Notes: generated from the letters alone by a model not told the origin. A DNA stretch of 41,903 nucleotides from Clostridia bacterium (GCA_017623595.1 JAGAOU010000077.1:1-41903), one strand, 5' to 3'. Positions 6,279 to 14,822 are shown, counted from the first letter of the stretch. Numbers and translations are program-made.

Positions 6279-7523
6279 TCATCCTTTCATCATCTCTTCA
6301 TATGCGGTCATGATGGCCAGTTTCCCGCTGTGGTAGGTCAAGCCGCCCTGCAGGTATCCTACATAGGGTTCACGCATGGGGCCGTCTGCGGAAATTTCCA
6401 CCGATGCACCTGATACAAAGGTGCCTGCCGCCATAATTACCTCATCGTCATATCCGTCCTCCCGATAGGGCTCAGGGTAGACGTAAGAATCGACGGGAGA
6501 TCCTTTCTGAATGCCTTGACAGAAGCGGATCAGTTTTTGAGGATCACGGAAGGTCAGCGTCTGAACGATGTCGCTTCTCTTTGCGTCGGAGGCGGGGGAG
6601 GTGTCCAAGCCTGCGTTTTCAAAAAGCTTTGCGGCAAAAACGGCGCATTTTAGGGCTTGTGCCGTAGTGTGGGGCGCCATGAACAACCCTTGCAGCATGG
6701 GGCGCATTTGATCCAGGGAGGGGGAGCAGTCTTTTCCGAGCCCCACTGCCGTCAGACGGTAGGCCGCCAGTTCCACAAGATCCTTTCGCCCTGTGATGTA
6801 GCCGCCCGTCAACGCAATGCCGCCTCCTGCGTTTTTGATCAAGGATCCTGCACAGAGGTCAGCACCTACGGCGGTAGGTTCTTTCTCTTCCGTAAATTCA
6901 CCGTAGCAGTTGTCTACCATGACAATGGCTCTTTTATTTACGGTTTTGACGATCTTTTCGATCATATCAATGGTCAGCGCTGGGCGGGTGGTGTAGCCGC
7001 GGGAGCGTTGAATATACACCATTTTGACCGAAGGATCGGTCTTTAAAGCATTGTCAACCGCTTCATAGTCCGGAGAAAAATCTTCCTTGAGGTTGATTTC
7101 ACTGTAATTGATACCGAAATCCTTTAACGAGCCTGCGTTCTCCGGCTGATCTTTGGATAGTCCGATGGTCTGCAACAGGGTGTCATAAGGTCTTCCCGTA
7201 ACGGTCAGCATGGTGTCTCCGGGACGGAGTACCGCATAAAGGGCGGTTGCCAAGGTCTGAGTTCCCGAGGAAAAGTGATGACGCACAAGGGCATCTTCTG
7301 CGCCGAAAACCTGTGCCCAGATGGAGTCCAATGTGTCGCGAGCGCGGTCATCGTGACCGTATCCCGTAGTGCCATGCAACATTTCCTGGGATACGCGATG
7401 ATCCCAAAAGGCCTGCATGACCTTTTCGGTATTCTTTTCACAGATGGCATCCAGGATGCCGAATTGTTGTTGAACCTCTTTTTCCGCCTGCTCTGCGGCG
7501 GCGCGGGTAGTGTAAGAAAACAT
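6279..7523 (-). CDS. Methionine gamma-lyase-like PLP enzyme (PF06838, 'aluminium resistance' family)
   Basis: This 414-residue pyridoxal-phosphate enzyme of fold type I has the family start (LDAICEKNTEKVM, TTGYGHDD, HHFSSGTQTLATALYAVLRPGD) and a PLP region (MVDNCYGEFTEEKEPTAVGADL, then SLIKNAGGGIALTGGYI with the presumed Schiff-base lysine). The family is annotated as methionine gamma-lyase-like or aluminium resistance protein, and its true reaction is poorly established. The ATG at 7523 follows ACAGGAG. The upstream in-frame TTG at 7562 has no ribosome binding site. It is first in an operon with the ATP-grasp gene. Confidence 0.88.
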   Translation of the reverse strand: MFSYTTRAAAEQAEKEVQQQFGILDAICEKNTEKVMQAFWDHRVSQEMLHGTTGYGHDDRARDTLDSIWAQVFGAEDALVRHHFSSGTQTLATALYAVLRPGDTMLTVTGRPYDTLLQTIGLSKDQPENAGSLKDFGINYSEINLKEDFSPDYEAVDNALKTDPSVKMVYIQRSRGYTTRPALTIDMIEKIVKTVNKRAIVMVDNCYGEFTEEKEPTAVGADLCAGSLIKNAGGGIALTGGYITGRKDLVELAAYRLTAVGLGKDCSPSLDQMRPMLQGLFMAPHTTAQALKCAVFAAKLFENAGLDTSPASDAKRSDIVQTLTFRDPQKLIRFCQGIQKGSPVDSYVYPEPYREDGYDDEVIMAAGTFVSGASVEISADGPMREPYVGYLQGGLTYHSGKLAIMTAYEEMMKG

Positions 7524-7549
7524 TTTTTCAGAATCTCCTGTATTGGTAC

Positions 7550-7578
7550 TTGCTTTTTTCAAAAAAATATGGTAAAAT
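7550..7578 (+). promoter_or_regulatory. Probable promoter of the uracil-DNA glycosylase gene
   Basis: TTGCTT (7550-7555), 17-base spacer, TAAAAT (7573-7578). It would give a leader of about 65 bases. It runs divergent to, and interleaved with, the leader of the PLP lyase-like gene. Confidence 0.5.
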
Positions 7579-7604
7579 AGTATATGGAAACATATTCCAA
7601 CATC

Positions 7605-7633
7605 ATTATATAGTACAAATTCAAAACTGTCAA
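7605..7633 (-). promoter_or_regulatory. Consensus promoter of the PLP lyase-like/ATP-grasp operon
   Basis: On the minus strand: TTGACA (7628-7633), 17-base spacer, TATAAT (7605-7610). The leader is about 75 bases. Confidence 0.8.
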
Positions 7634-7651
7634 GAAGGGAACTGAGGTTTT

Positions 7652-8305
7652 TTGCTGAATTTTCTGAAAAGTCGCCCCGATTTAAGTTCGATTTTGCGTG
7701 AAGTCAACAGTGACTGCACTCCTTCTGCGGAAAAAATTTTCCGCGCCGCCCAACCCGTGGATCAGATTCGTGTGGTTATCCTTGGGCAGGATCCTTATCC
7801 CGCCCCCGGTGCCGCGACGGGACTTGCCTTTGAGGTAAACGGGCTGACAAGCTGGAAGGCGCCCTTTCGTCAGGTGTCTCTGAAAAATATCGTGCGTCTT
7901 TTGTATGCTTCGTATACCGATGCGGACCCCTATAAGGTTTCGTTCAAAGATATTCTCGGTGCTATGGATCGGGGAGATTTCTCTATCCTTCCGCCCGATC
8001 GTCTGTTTTCCTATTGGGCTGAGAACGGGGTGTTGCTTTTGAACACCGCATTGACCTGCAAGCCGGGTTACCCCGGTTCTCATGCAGAGCTTTGGCGTCC
8101 GTTGATGGACGATCTGATTCGCTATATTGAGGACAATGCCCATCCCATTTGGTTTTTGTGGGGTAAAGAGGCACAGAAGTATGATTTTGTGCGGCACGCT
8201 TACTGCTCCCGCCATCCCATGCTCTGTTCCGCCAATTGGGAGGATGATTTTTTGAAAAATCCCTGTTTTCGTGAAACCATGGATCGGATTGATTGGCTCG
8301 GGTGA
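7652..8305 (+). CDS. ung: Uracil-DNA glycosylase, divergent family 1 type
   Basis: This 217-residue enzyme removes uracil from DNA in base excision repair. Motif A is ILGQDPYPAPG (44-54) with the catalytic Asp47 and the Tyr that blocks thymine. The uracil-specific Asn is in LLLNTALTC, and the FLWGKEA strand and His188 are present. It departs from typical Ung: GQDPYH is GQDPYP, and the HPSPLS motif reads HPMLCSA. It is therefore a divergent branch, and activity is inferred from the retained Asp, Asn and His. The TTG start follows a weak CTGAGG site; no other start fits. Confidence 0.82.
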   Translation: MLNFLKSRPDLSSILREVNSDCTPSAEKIFRAAQPVDQIRVVILGQDPYPAPGAATGLAFEVNGLTSWKAPFRQVSLKNIVRLLYASYTDADPYKVSFKDILGAMDRGDFSILPPDRLFSYWAENGVLLLNTALTCKPGYPGSHAELWRPLMDDLIRYIEDNAHPIWFLWGKEAQKYDFVRHAYCSRHPMLCSANWEDDFLKNPCFRETMDRIDWLG

Positions 8306-8323
8306 ATCTTAAACAAAGAAAAT

Positions 8324-8357
8324 GGCTGTCACTGCGGCTGAAGCGGTGACAGCCTTA
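8324..8357. terminator. Terminator between convergent genes
   Basis: GGCTGTCACTGC pairs with GCGGTGACAGCC (one wobble) around a 7-base loop. T-rich sequence follows on both sides. Confidence 0.75.
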
Positions 8358-8363
8358 TCGTTT

Positions 8364-10079
8364 TCAGAGATGGAATTTGATGGCCTGATTCACCTTTTCC
8401 CGCAGGGTATAGAGTTGATCACCTGCAGGAATCAGCTTGTTGTTGATCTGTGCTTGCAATATGTCTTCGCAAAGGGCGAGGACTTTTTCTCGTCCGATAG
8501 ATTGTTCCAATAGACGGAGTGCCCGAAGGTCGTCTATAGCCTCTGCCATGTGCTTCTCCCGTATTGACGGTGCTACGTGACATTCCGTATTACCGTAAAC
8601 AGGGTAGACCAAATGGGCAGCACCGGGATATTGTTTGTATCCGCAGGGGTTTGATCTCGGTTCGAACAGGCCGTTGCTCAGGCGATCGTAGTAGTAATTG
8701 TATCCCCAATGGAGAAATCCGAGGGCATTGTACCGATACATCTGAAGGCCCAGCACCCGCGTGCGCGCCGCCGAGTTTGTAATCAATCGGTTGGTTGCCC
8801 GTCTGTGATGGGGGCCTCCCGTATAATACACCCAGAACGGGGCGCCGACAGCCTCGAATTCCTCGGCGCGATCGATGAAGGCCACCGGCTGCTTTACCAA
8901 ACCCTCCCGATAATATTCCATGTGAGACAATGCGTCCGCCAGGGGATAATCCGATAGGATGTCCTTTACACTTTCTACTGCGCTTTTGTATGCGTCGAAG
9001 TGCTTCATGGCCGGTTCGTCGGAAATGTGGAATACCAAAGCGTCTTCGATCTTTATTTCCTTTGCAAAGCGCAAAAAAGCCTTAAGATATGCATGCAGAA
9101 AGGTTTGGTATTCCTCGCCCGTGGCATCGGTTTCTGCTCCGAAAATACGGTTGTTTTCTGTGTCGTAAATGTTCGGCGCATGCTCAGCGCCCCACTGCGA
9201 GAAAAGATGGCTGTGTTCAAAATAACGGATTCCGCAGGATTTTGCGTGGTCGATGAATTCCTTCATTTTGTCAAATCCGAAATGCCAGACGTTGTCATGT
9301 TTTGAGATCATTACCAGCTGAACATTGCGACGCTCTTTTCCAACGGGTGTGTCCAGCGGCGGTGTGAATGCGGGGAGCAACAGTGTGTTTTGCCTGTGCT
9401 TGACTGCATTGGAAACATAATCGTCAAAGATTTGATAAAATTCTTTACTGTAAAGGTCTACGCCAAAGCTGTCGCACAACGAATCCTCATAAATCCAGTT
9501 TGTATAATATGCTTTCTGCTCCGGCAGCAGAGCCTCGATTATCTCAAAGGAGAAAACAGCTTCCTCCATAATCTCCCCGCTCAGCAGTGAGGTCATGCGA
9601 ATCTTAATCGAATAATTCCCACCGTCAAGAACTTCACTGTTTGGGTTTACCGTGATCCAAAGAGATTGGTAATCCTCCAAAGCGTTGAGCAGGTTTTTTG
9701 TATTTGTCTCAAAGTAGTTATTTCCCGATGATCCTTGCACCGTTTCAATCTTGCATTGGGCGGGGCGCACCGAAAGGATATCGGGATAGAGCCCCGGGTG
9801 ATTTCCTACGTATCCCGGTTCGTCGAACAGATTTGCTGCTTGCGTTACAGGAACTGTGTCCACGCGGTATGCCTCCATGGGCAACCCGTCACAGAGCAGA
9901 GATATGCTGATCGGGTGGGATGGGCCATTGTTGCAATCTGCCCGATAAAGGACCTGGAAGGAGAAGGACTCATTTCGAAGAGCCGATCCGTGTTTGATTT
10001 CTCTTGCCGACAAATCAGTTTCGGGGGTGCCGGGAAGATGTTTGTATTGAGATGATACTGTGATTATAGGCTGTTTCAT
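8364..10079 (-). CDS. DUF4091 (GH123-like) domain protein
   Basis: This 571-residue protein has an N-terminal beta-rich region (about 1-185) and a TIM-barrel-like DUF4091 region. Barrel hallmarks include the HISDEP motif near residue 352, whose Asp-Glu pair matches the catalytic pair of GH123 enzymes, then HRRATNRLI, GFLHWGYNYYYD and a helical C-terminus. GH123 members are N-acetyl-beta-galactosaminidases acting through the substrate acetamido group, so action on an N-acetylhexosamine glycan is plausible but inferred. There is no signal peptide, so it should act on imported oligosaccharide. The start at 10079 has a GAAAGGACG site upstream and a consensus promoter. Confidence 0.82.
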   Translation of the reverse strand: MKQPIITVSSQYKHLPGTPETDLSAREIKHGSALRNESFSFQVLYRADCNNGPSHPISISLLCDGLPMEAYRVDTVPVTQAANLFDEPGYVGNHPGLYPDILSVRPAQCKIETVQGSSGNNYFETNTKNLLNALEDYQSLWITVNPNSEVLDGGNYSIKIRMTSLLSGEIMEEAVFSFEIIEALLPEQKAYYTNWIYEDSLCDSFGVDLYSKEFYQIFDDYVSNAVKHRQNTLLLPAFTPPLDTPVGKERRNVQLVMISKHDNVWHFGFDKMKEFIDHAKSCGIRYFEHSHLFSQWGAEHAPNIYDTENNRIFGAETDATGEEYQTFLHAYLKAFLRFAKEIKIEDALVFHISDEPAMKHFDAYKSAVESVKDILSDYPLADALSHMEYYREGLVKQPVAFIDRAEEFEAVGAPFWVYYTGGPHHRRATNRLITNSAARTRVLGLQMYRYNALGFLHWGYNYYYDRLSNGLFEPRSNPCGYKQYPGAAHLVYPVYGNTECHVAPSIREKHMAEAIDDLRALRLLEQSIGREKVLALCEDILQAQINNKLIPAGDQLYTLREKVNQAIKFHL

Positions 10080-10114
10080 GGTTTCGTCCTTTCGTTGGCA
10101 CGGTTCTGATCAAT

Positions 10115-10143
10115 ATTATATCGTATATTTTATGTTCTGTCAA
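10115..10143 (-). promoter_or_regulatory. Consensus promoter of the DUF4091 gene
   Basis: On the minus strand: TTGACA (10138-10143), 17-base spacer, TATAAT (10115-10120). Confidence 0.8.
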
Positions 10144-10161
10144 GTTGTCGAGGCGGAAATG

Positions 10162-10190
10162 TTGAATAAAAATACTCAATTCGGTAAAAA
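10162..10190 (+). promoter_or_regulatory. Possible promoter of the 61-aa gene
   Basis: TTGAAT (10162-10167), 17-base spacer, TAAAAA (10185-10190). If used, the start codon at 10159 is excluded and the one at 10225 is correct. Confidence 0.45.
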
Positions 10191-10224
10191 TGTCTACAGA
10201 GTGATCAAAAAGGGGGATTCTTCC

Positions 10225-10410
10225 ATGGTTCGAGGACTTTTTCAGAATGCGGTGGTAATTAATAATCCGGGAGGCGGAAAGGTGTTCCGCCAGGCGATTT
10301 TTCTCCTACAGCCCGACGCCGTCACCGATGAACGTCAACTGGCAGAGGAGGCACAATGCGTAATCGAGGCTTATACCTCTGCCCGTAAGAAGGGAAAATT
10401 GTATAAATAA
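10225..10410 (+). CDS. Small conserved protein of unknown function, 61 residues
   Basis: The ATG at 10225 is preceded by AGGGGGA at ideal distance. The protein begins with a short basic segment, then a beta-rich part (NAVVINNPGG, FRQAIFLLQPDA) and an acidic helix (DERQLAEEAQCVIEAYTSA), and ends in a basic tail. The FxxAIFxL...A pattern recalls small proteins in Clostridia genomes that are often mislabelled as translation initiation factor 2-like. The function is unknown. An in-frame ATG at 10159 would add 22 residues but overlaps the putative promoter. Confidence 0.7.
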   Translation: MVRGLFQNAVVINNPGGGKVFRQAIFLLQPDAVTDERQLAEEAQCVIEAYTSARKKGKLYK

Positions 10411-10415
10411 AAATT

Positions 10416-10450
10416 CCCTGCCTCAAGATATGCCTTGGGGCAGGGATGAT
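10416..10450. terminator. Terminator between the 61-aa gene and CotH-like gene
   Basis: CCCTGCCTCAAG pairs with CTTGGGGCAGGG through 12 bp (one G-U pair). AT-rich flanks on both sides suit both convergent genes. Confidence 0.75.
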
Positions 10451-10451
10451 T

Positions 10452-12509
10452 TTACTGATAGGATTTGACAATATCGCTGACAACGGGGATGCGTTCTGCA
10501 ATCCATTGTTTTGCATACTCGATTTCGGTTTCCATGCTTCTGGGCAGGGATGCGTGCACTGTACTTGTTGCGGGCCAGCGTTGCTGTTCCCGTTCAAAGG
10601 CTCCGCAGCTTTCCAGGTAGGCCATTTCCTTATCCACTCTCATGTAAAGTCCCACCACACTGCAGGGAGCTCCGATACGGGTCAATTCCTTCCATCGGGT
10701 CTGCAGATAATCGGCGGCACCGTCCACGTTGCATTCCAGGTAACGGCGCAGAAGGACAAACCAAGCGTCTGCATAGTTCGGATTCTTTTTATGATTGTCT
10801 TTACTCGGTCCTTTTGATGCGGCACCGTAGCGGTAACCGAAGGTGTTGTCCATATCCCAGGCGTTGATGTACATCTTTGCGTCGGGGCCGGAAAGGTTTG
10901 CGATGCTCCAACAGATGTTCTTGCCGGCGTTGTCTCGGGCAAAGGTTACGGAGATCAGGATCCAGTAGTTGACGATATTTTCTTTGTCGAGGTATTTTTG
11001 TGCTGCCTTTGTGAAGGTTGCGTCATCGCCGTTGACGGTTGCTTCCATCAACTCCCAAATGGGATCCCAGTCCGCTTTCGTAACTCCGTTTTCGGGATAT
11101 TTCATTTCAAGGCCTTCCCAGGTGGATTTTGCGGTTCCGTCAGATTTCAAAGGGGTGCCCTTTATGGCGTCGAATTTTGTGTTCACCCAGGAGGTTGTTT
11201 TAATAAACACGCCATGAGAGCCATCCTCGGTGTTGCTGCTCTTTTGAACGCCCATCTGTTTTTCGTCTACAGGCTCAACCAAAAGGAACAGCCCGTGGTA
11301 TTTTCCGTTCATAATGACTTCCACAAATTCGCAGTGGGGACCCGCCAGCAGGGCGTTGGGGTTGGTGTCTCCGCCGATTTCTTCCCACAGATTGTAGGCC
11401 ATCTTGTTGTGAATCATGGTGGGGTCGGCATAGCAGGCATCCAAAATCCAGTCATCGTCATCCCGCATGCCCATCAGCCGTTTGTTGCGCTCTGTCATAA
11501 CCGATGTGCCGTTCTTGTTTTCAAACTTCTGCAGCTCGATTTTTAGGGACTTTTTCGGATACGACAGGGAAGAGGCTCCGCGGTTGTGGATTGTTGCATA
11601 GCTTGCGACGAATTCGTCGCCCGGTTCAATATCTCCGTCCGGATTGTAAATCTCGATGGTGCAATAAAGAGTGGTCTTTTTGTCATTGTTTGTAGGCAGG
11701 GAGGTTCTGTTTTCGGTTTCAATCACCATGACGGGCATGGTGGAAATGCGGAGATTGTATTCTCCGTAATAGTCGTCGGTGAAAAGGAAGATCTTAAAGG
11801 TTTGGTTTGCCTTTGCCGAGAGTGTGTGCTTGGTGGGAGAGAAGTCTCCGAGAGGGAAGACCACAGATAACTTCTTGCCTTCAAAGGTTCCCGTGAATGC
11901 ATAGGTCTTCGATACGCCTACCGCCCGCTCCGAAATGGCAAAGCAATAGGTATTCGAGGATTCATCCAAGGCGCATTTAAATCCGTTGATATAGAATTCT
12001 TTCGGTGCTGTCTTGAATTTTGTTCTTGTCAGGGAAAGGGTTGCTCCAATAGAGGGTTGAGCCACATTACTGATGACGGGTTCTTCCGGGGTCACATCTG
12101 TATCGGTGGATGTTCCCGGGGTATCCTCTGTGGTGTCGGTGGGGATATCGGTATTCGTATCGGTGCTTGTTGAAACCGTCGGCTTCGAAGAGGTGGAGCT
12201 GTCGGTTGTTCCCGTGTTGGTATCGGATGTTTCCGAGCCGTCTGTTTCGGTGGGCTTTGCGGAGGTCTCGGTGCTCGAACTTCCCGCTTCGGGACCATCG
12301 GTGGTTTCGTTGAACCCGGGAAGAGATTCAATGATGCTGGAAACATGCTCAGAGCTCATGGTAACCTGTTCCGGATCGTTTTCAACAAAGTCCTCGGTTG
12401 TGGGGTTGTCCGTTGATTGGGGGGAACATGCGGTGACGCATACGGCGGTCAAGCTCCATACGATCAGAAGCAGAAGGGCCGGCCAGTACTTTTTCAGATT
12501 TTTCATCAT
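10452..12509 (-). CDS. CotH-kinase family lipoprotein
   Basis: This 685-residue protein has a lipoprotein signal (hydrophobic 9-20, lipobox VTAC with Cys28), then a long Ser/Thr/Asp-rich linker (about 30-150) and a CotH-type region. Family motifs include RGASSLSYPKKSLKIEL, DDDWILDACYADPTMIHNKMA, GKYHGLFLLVEPVDEKQ and WDMDNTFGYR. CotH of Bacillus phosphorylates spore-coat proteins; secreted members in other bacteria are of unknown substrate. The protein should be lipid-anchored outside the membrane, with the linker spanning wall material. Adjacent ATGs at 12509 and 12506 are both possible after AGAGGA. It is divergent from the LRR lipoprotein gene. Confidence 0.87.
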   Translation of the reverse strand: MMKNLKKYWPALLLLIVWSLTAVCVTACSPQSTDNPTTEDFVENDPEQVTMSSEHVSSIIESLPGFNETTDGPEAGSSSTETSAKPTETDGSETSDTNTGTTDSSTSSKPTVSTSTDTNTDIPTDTTEDTPGTSTDTDVTPEEPVISNVAQPSIGATLSLTRTKFKTAPKEFYINGFKCALDESSNTYCFAISERAVGVSKTYAFTGTFEGKKLSVVFPLGDFSPTKHTLSAKANQTFKIFLFTDDYYGEYNLRISTMPVMVIETENRTSLPTNNDKKTTLYCTIEIYNPDGDIEPGDEFVASYATIHNRGASSLSYPKKSLKIELQKFENKNGTSVMTERNKRLMGMRDDDDWILDACYADPTMIHNKMAYNLWEEIGGDTNPNALLAGPHCEFVEVIMNGKYHGLFLLVEPVDEKQMGVQKSSNTEDGSHGVFIKTTSWVNTKFDAIKGTPLKSDGTAKSTWEGLEMKYPENGVTKADWDPIWELMEATVNGDDATFTKAAQKYLDKENIVNYWILISVTFARDNAGKNICWSIANLSGPDAKMYINAWDMDNTFGYRYGAASKGPSKDNHKKNPNYADAWFVLLRRYLECNVDGAADYLQTRWKELTRIGAPCSVVGLYMRVDKEMAYLESCGAFEREQQRWPATSTVHASLPRSMETEIEYAKQWIAERIPVVSDIVKSYQ

Positions 12510-12538
12510 GAGTTCCTCTCTTTTTTGGGATTTCTTCC

Positions 12539-12567
12539 ATTATAGCATGTCAACGAGGTTTTGTCAA
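12539..12567 (-). promoter_or_regulatory. Consensus promoter of the CotH-like gene
   Basis: On the minus strand: TTGACA (12562-12567), 17-base spacer, TATAAT (12539-12544). Confidence 0.8.
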
Positions 12568-12616
12568 TAGCTTTTTTTGTAAGGTGACATAAGATGGTTG
12601 CGAAAAAGTCCGAATT

Positions 12617-12644
12617 TTGTAACTTTTTTGTGGTATTATATAAA
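12617..12644 (+). promoter_or_regulatory. Probable promoter of the LRR lipoprotein gene
   Basis: TTGTAA (12617-12622), 16-base spacer, TATAAA (12639-12644), shortly before the GGGAGA ribosome binding site. Confidence 0.5.
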
Positions 12645-12670
12645 AAACAACTGTGATGGGAGAATCTCCT

Positions 12671-14821
12671 TTGAAAAAATGTTTGTTACTGTTGGCCCTT
12701 CTTGTGGTTTTTCTTGTGGTCGGGTGCTCCGCTTCCGACGAAGTTTTCGGGGGTGTTGCGGATAAAACCGCTTTGAAATCCTTGCTTGCGGATTTTGAAC
12801 ACATTCCCAAGACGCTGGATCAGTCAACCCTTGTTTCGGCCTATACTGCGGTATATGAAAATGAATCCGCAACGCAAAAGGACGTCAACCAGGCGGTTGC
12901 CGGTCTGAAAGAATTGAAAAATACCATTTTCTCCACCCCCATGTCTTTCATTGACGGTGGGGTAGAGCCCCATGTCCGCAAGGCTCTCGGCGTCGAGGTG
13001 GGGCAGATGATCACCATCGGTGATTGCTTCGCTTTGGAGGAATTGGATTGCGCCTATGATCCCGCTCTTGGAACCAAGATCCGTGTCACCTATGATTTTC
13101 GATACTTTCCCAATCTGAAAGCCTTGGATCTGACCGGAAATAACGTGGAGGATCTGAACGGATTTGCTTATCTGTCTTCTTTGGAAACTCTTTCGCTTGC
13201 GGGGAACCCTGCAAAGAGCTCCAATCTGACGGAAGAGGATGCGGATGAGGTGCGTTCCTTTGAAGTTTTGGGGCGCCTCCCGCTTAAGACTTTGGATCTT
13301 TCGGGTGAGGATGTTATCTCTTCCTTTTCCGTATTGCCTGCGCTGTCCGATTTGGAATCCTTAAATATTTCGGGCAACAAATTGGATTCCCTTGATGGGA
13401 TCGGTCGTAAATTTCCCCGGTTGAAGATTTTTTCCGCCGCAGATTGTCTTGTAAATGATCTTTCTTCTCTTTCATCCTGTATCAATCTGGTGTCTGTGGA
13501 TCTCAGCCGATCCCGTATTACGGACTTGACTGCATTGACTTACCTCACATCCCTTGACAAACTGATTCTTGACGGTGTTTCCGCTCCCGATTTTTCTGCG
13601 CTATCTCGTGTGACGGGGCTGACAACCCTGTCCCTGTCCGGGTGTGGTATTACGGATATTGCCTGGATTGTTCAACTTTCCGAACTGGAAAATCTGAATT
13701 TGTCAGGAAATCAGATTTCTGATGTTTCTTTGTTATCCGGTATTGCCGTTGTGAAAAATTTGGATCTTTCCGGGAATTTGATCTCCTCCTTTGTTTTGTC
13801 CGATGTGTGGAGCCATGTGAAGGATCTGAACCTTTCCGGGAATAAGCTGGCGTCCTTTTCCGTTGCGGGGAAAGGGGCGGAATCTCTGCGGACGTTGAAT
13901 CTTTCCTCTAATGTACTTGTTTCCGTTGATATTACTTCCGCAAAGTCTTTAGAGGTCCTTGATTTGACAGAAAATCTCCTCACAACTCTCACATTGCAAT
14001 CGGACTCTCTGTTGGATCTCACGATTTCCAACAATCCCTTAACCGAGCTTTCTCTGAATCTGTCGAAATTGACTGTTCTCAACGCGGTAAACGAAACGGC
14101 TTATACGGTGTTTTCGCTGAACCTTCCCGCCCTTGTGCGGCTGGATATGTCTGCCCCATTTTCGGTTTCCGCAGACTTTTTAACCTCCCTGCCGTCTCTG
14201 TCGGATTTCTCCGTCAATCTGTCTCAGCATCCTCCTATCGTCCTTTCGGGGATAAAAACTTTGACCAGGCTTTCGTTGTTTGGTGCAGAGGACGAGGACC
14301 TTTCCTTTTTGACCGATTTACCCGCTTTGGCATGGCTTTCGGTTTCCGATTCCAATCTGATTCGTCCCATCTTTTCCGGAATTCCTCATTTGAAATCCCT
14401 CGTGATTTCCGGTTGCGCCACGTTGAATGACCTGTCGGGTATTTCTCCCATCACGGATCTGGAATCTCTCTCGGTGACGGGTGGTACCCTTGCCGTGCCT
14501 CAAGTGTTCGGTTTTGCGAAGCTTAAGACGCTCGCTTTGATTTCTTGCGGTGTGACAGAGCTTTCTGCGGTGAAGGATTTGCCTTTGCTGGAGTCTTTTT
14601 CCCTCATGGGAAACGATTTGCAGTATATTACCGTGCTCGGATTTCCCCGTCTGCAGAATCTTGATCTCAGTAAGAATGATTTTATCGCGGGAGATGGGAT
14701 TTCCTTCGATATGGTAAAGGGAATTCTGAATCTCAGCGAAAATCCCGAATCTCTCTACAGTGATCTTCCCGCGGTTCCCGAAGGGGTTACTGTAATTCTT
14801 TCTTCCGGAAAGGAAAAATAA
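12671..14821 (+). CDS. Leucine-rich-repeat lipoprotein
   Basis: This protein of about 716 residues begins at a TTG placed 7 bases after GGGAGA; ATG codons just upstream overlap that site. A lipoprotein signal ends in VVGC (Cys19). Residues about 35-85 form a helical FIVAR-like segment. From about 130 to the C-terminus run more than twenty leucine-rich repeats of roughly 22 residues, with cores such as LENLNLSGNQISDVS and VKNLDLSGNLISS, resembling internalin/SDS22-type solenoids. No LPXTG, GW or enzymatic domain is visible, so it is probably a lipid-anchored binding protein. The ligand is unknown. It is followed by a two-helix membrane protein gene one base later. Confidence 0.88.
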   Translation: MKKCLLLLALLVVFLVVGCSASDEVFGGVADKTALKSLLADFEHIPKTLDQSTLVSAYTAVYENESATQKDVNQAVAGLKELKNTIFSTPMSFIDGGVEPHVRKALGVEVGQMITIGDCFALEELDCAYDPALGTKIRVTYDFRYFPNLKALDLTGNNVEDLNGFAYLSSLETLSLAGNPAKSSNLTEEDADEVRSFEVLGRLPLKTLDLSGEDVISSFSVLPALSDLESLNISGNKLDSLDGIGRKFPRLKIFSAADCLVNDLSSLSSCINLVSVDLSRSRITDLTALTYLTSLDKLILDGVSAPDFSALSRVTGLTTLSLSGCGITDIAWIVQLSELENLNLSGNQISDVSLLSGIAVVKNLDLSGNLISSFVLSDVWSHVKDLNLSGNKLASFSVAGKGAESLRTLNLSSNVLVSVDITSAKSLEVLDLTENLLTTLTLQSDSLLDLTISNNPLTELSLNLSKLTVLNAVNETAYTVFSLNLPALVRLDMSAPFSVSADFLTSLPSLSDFSVNLSQHPPIVLSGIKTLTRLSLFGAEDEDLSFLTDLPALAWLSVSDSNLIRPIFSGIPHLKSLVISGCATLNDLSGISPITDLESLSVTGGTLAVPQVFGFAKLKTLALISCGVTELSAVKDLPLLESFSLMGNDLQYITVLGFPRLQNLDLSKNDFIAGDGISFDMVKGILNLSENPESLYSDLPAVPEGVTVILSSGKEK

Positions 14822-14822
14822 T

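Noticed and set aside
12073..12570. Val/Ser-rich rightward frame that looks like a repetitive surface protein
   Set aside because: It is the reverse complement of the Ser/Thr/Asp-rich linker of the CotH protein, and it runs over that gene's promoter.
12800..14800. Regular repeats considered as a CRISPR or tandem-repeat array
   Set aside because: The periodicity is that of leucine-rich repeats at protein level; the DNA repeats are degenerate and in frame.
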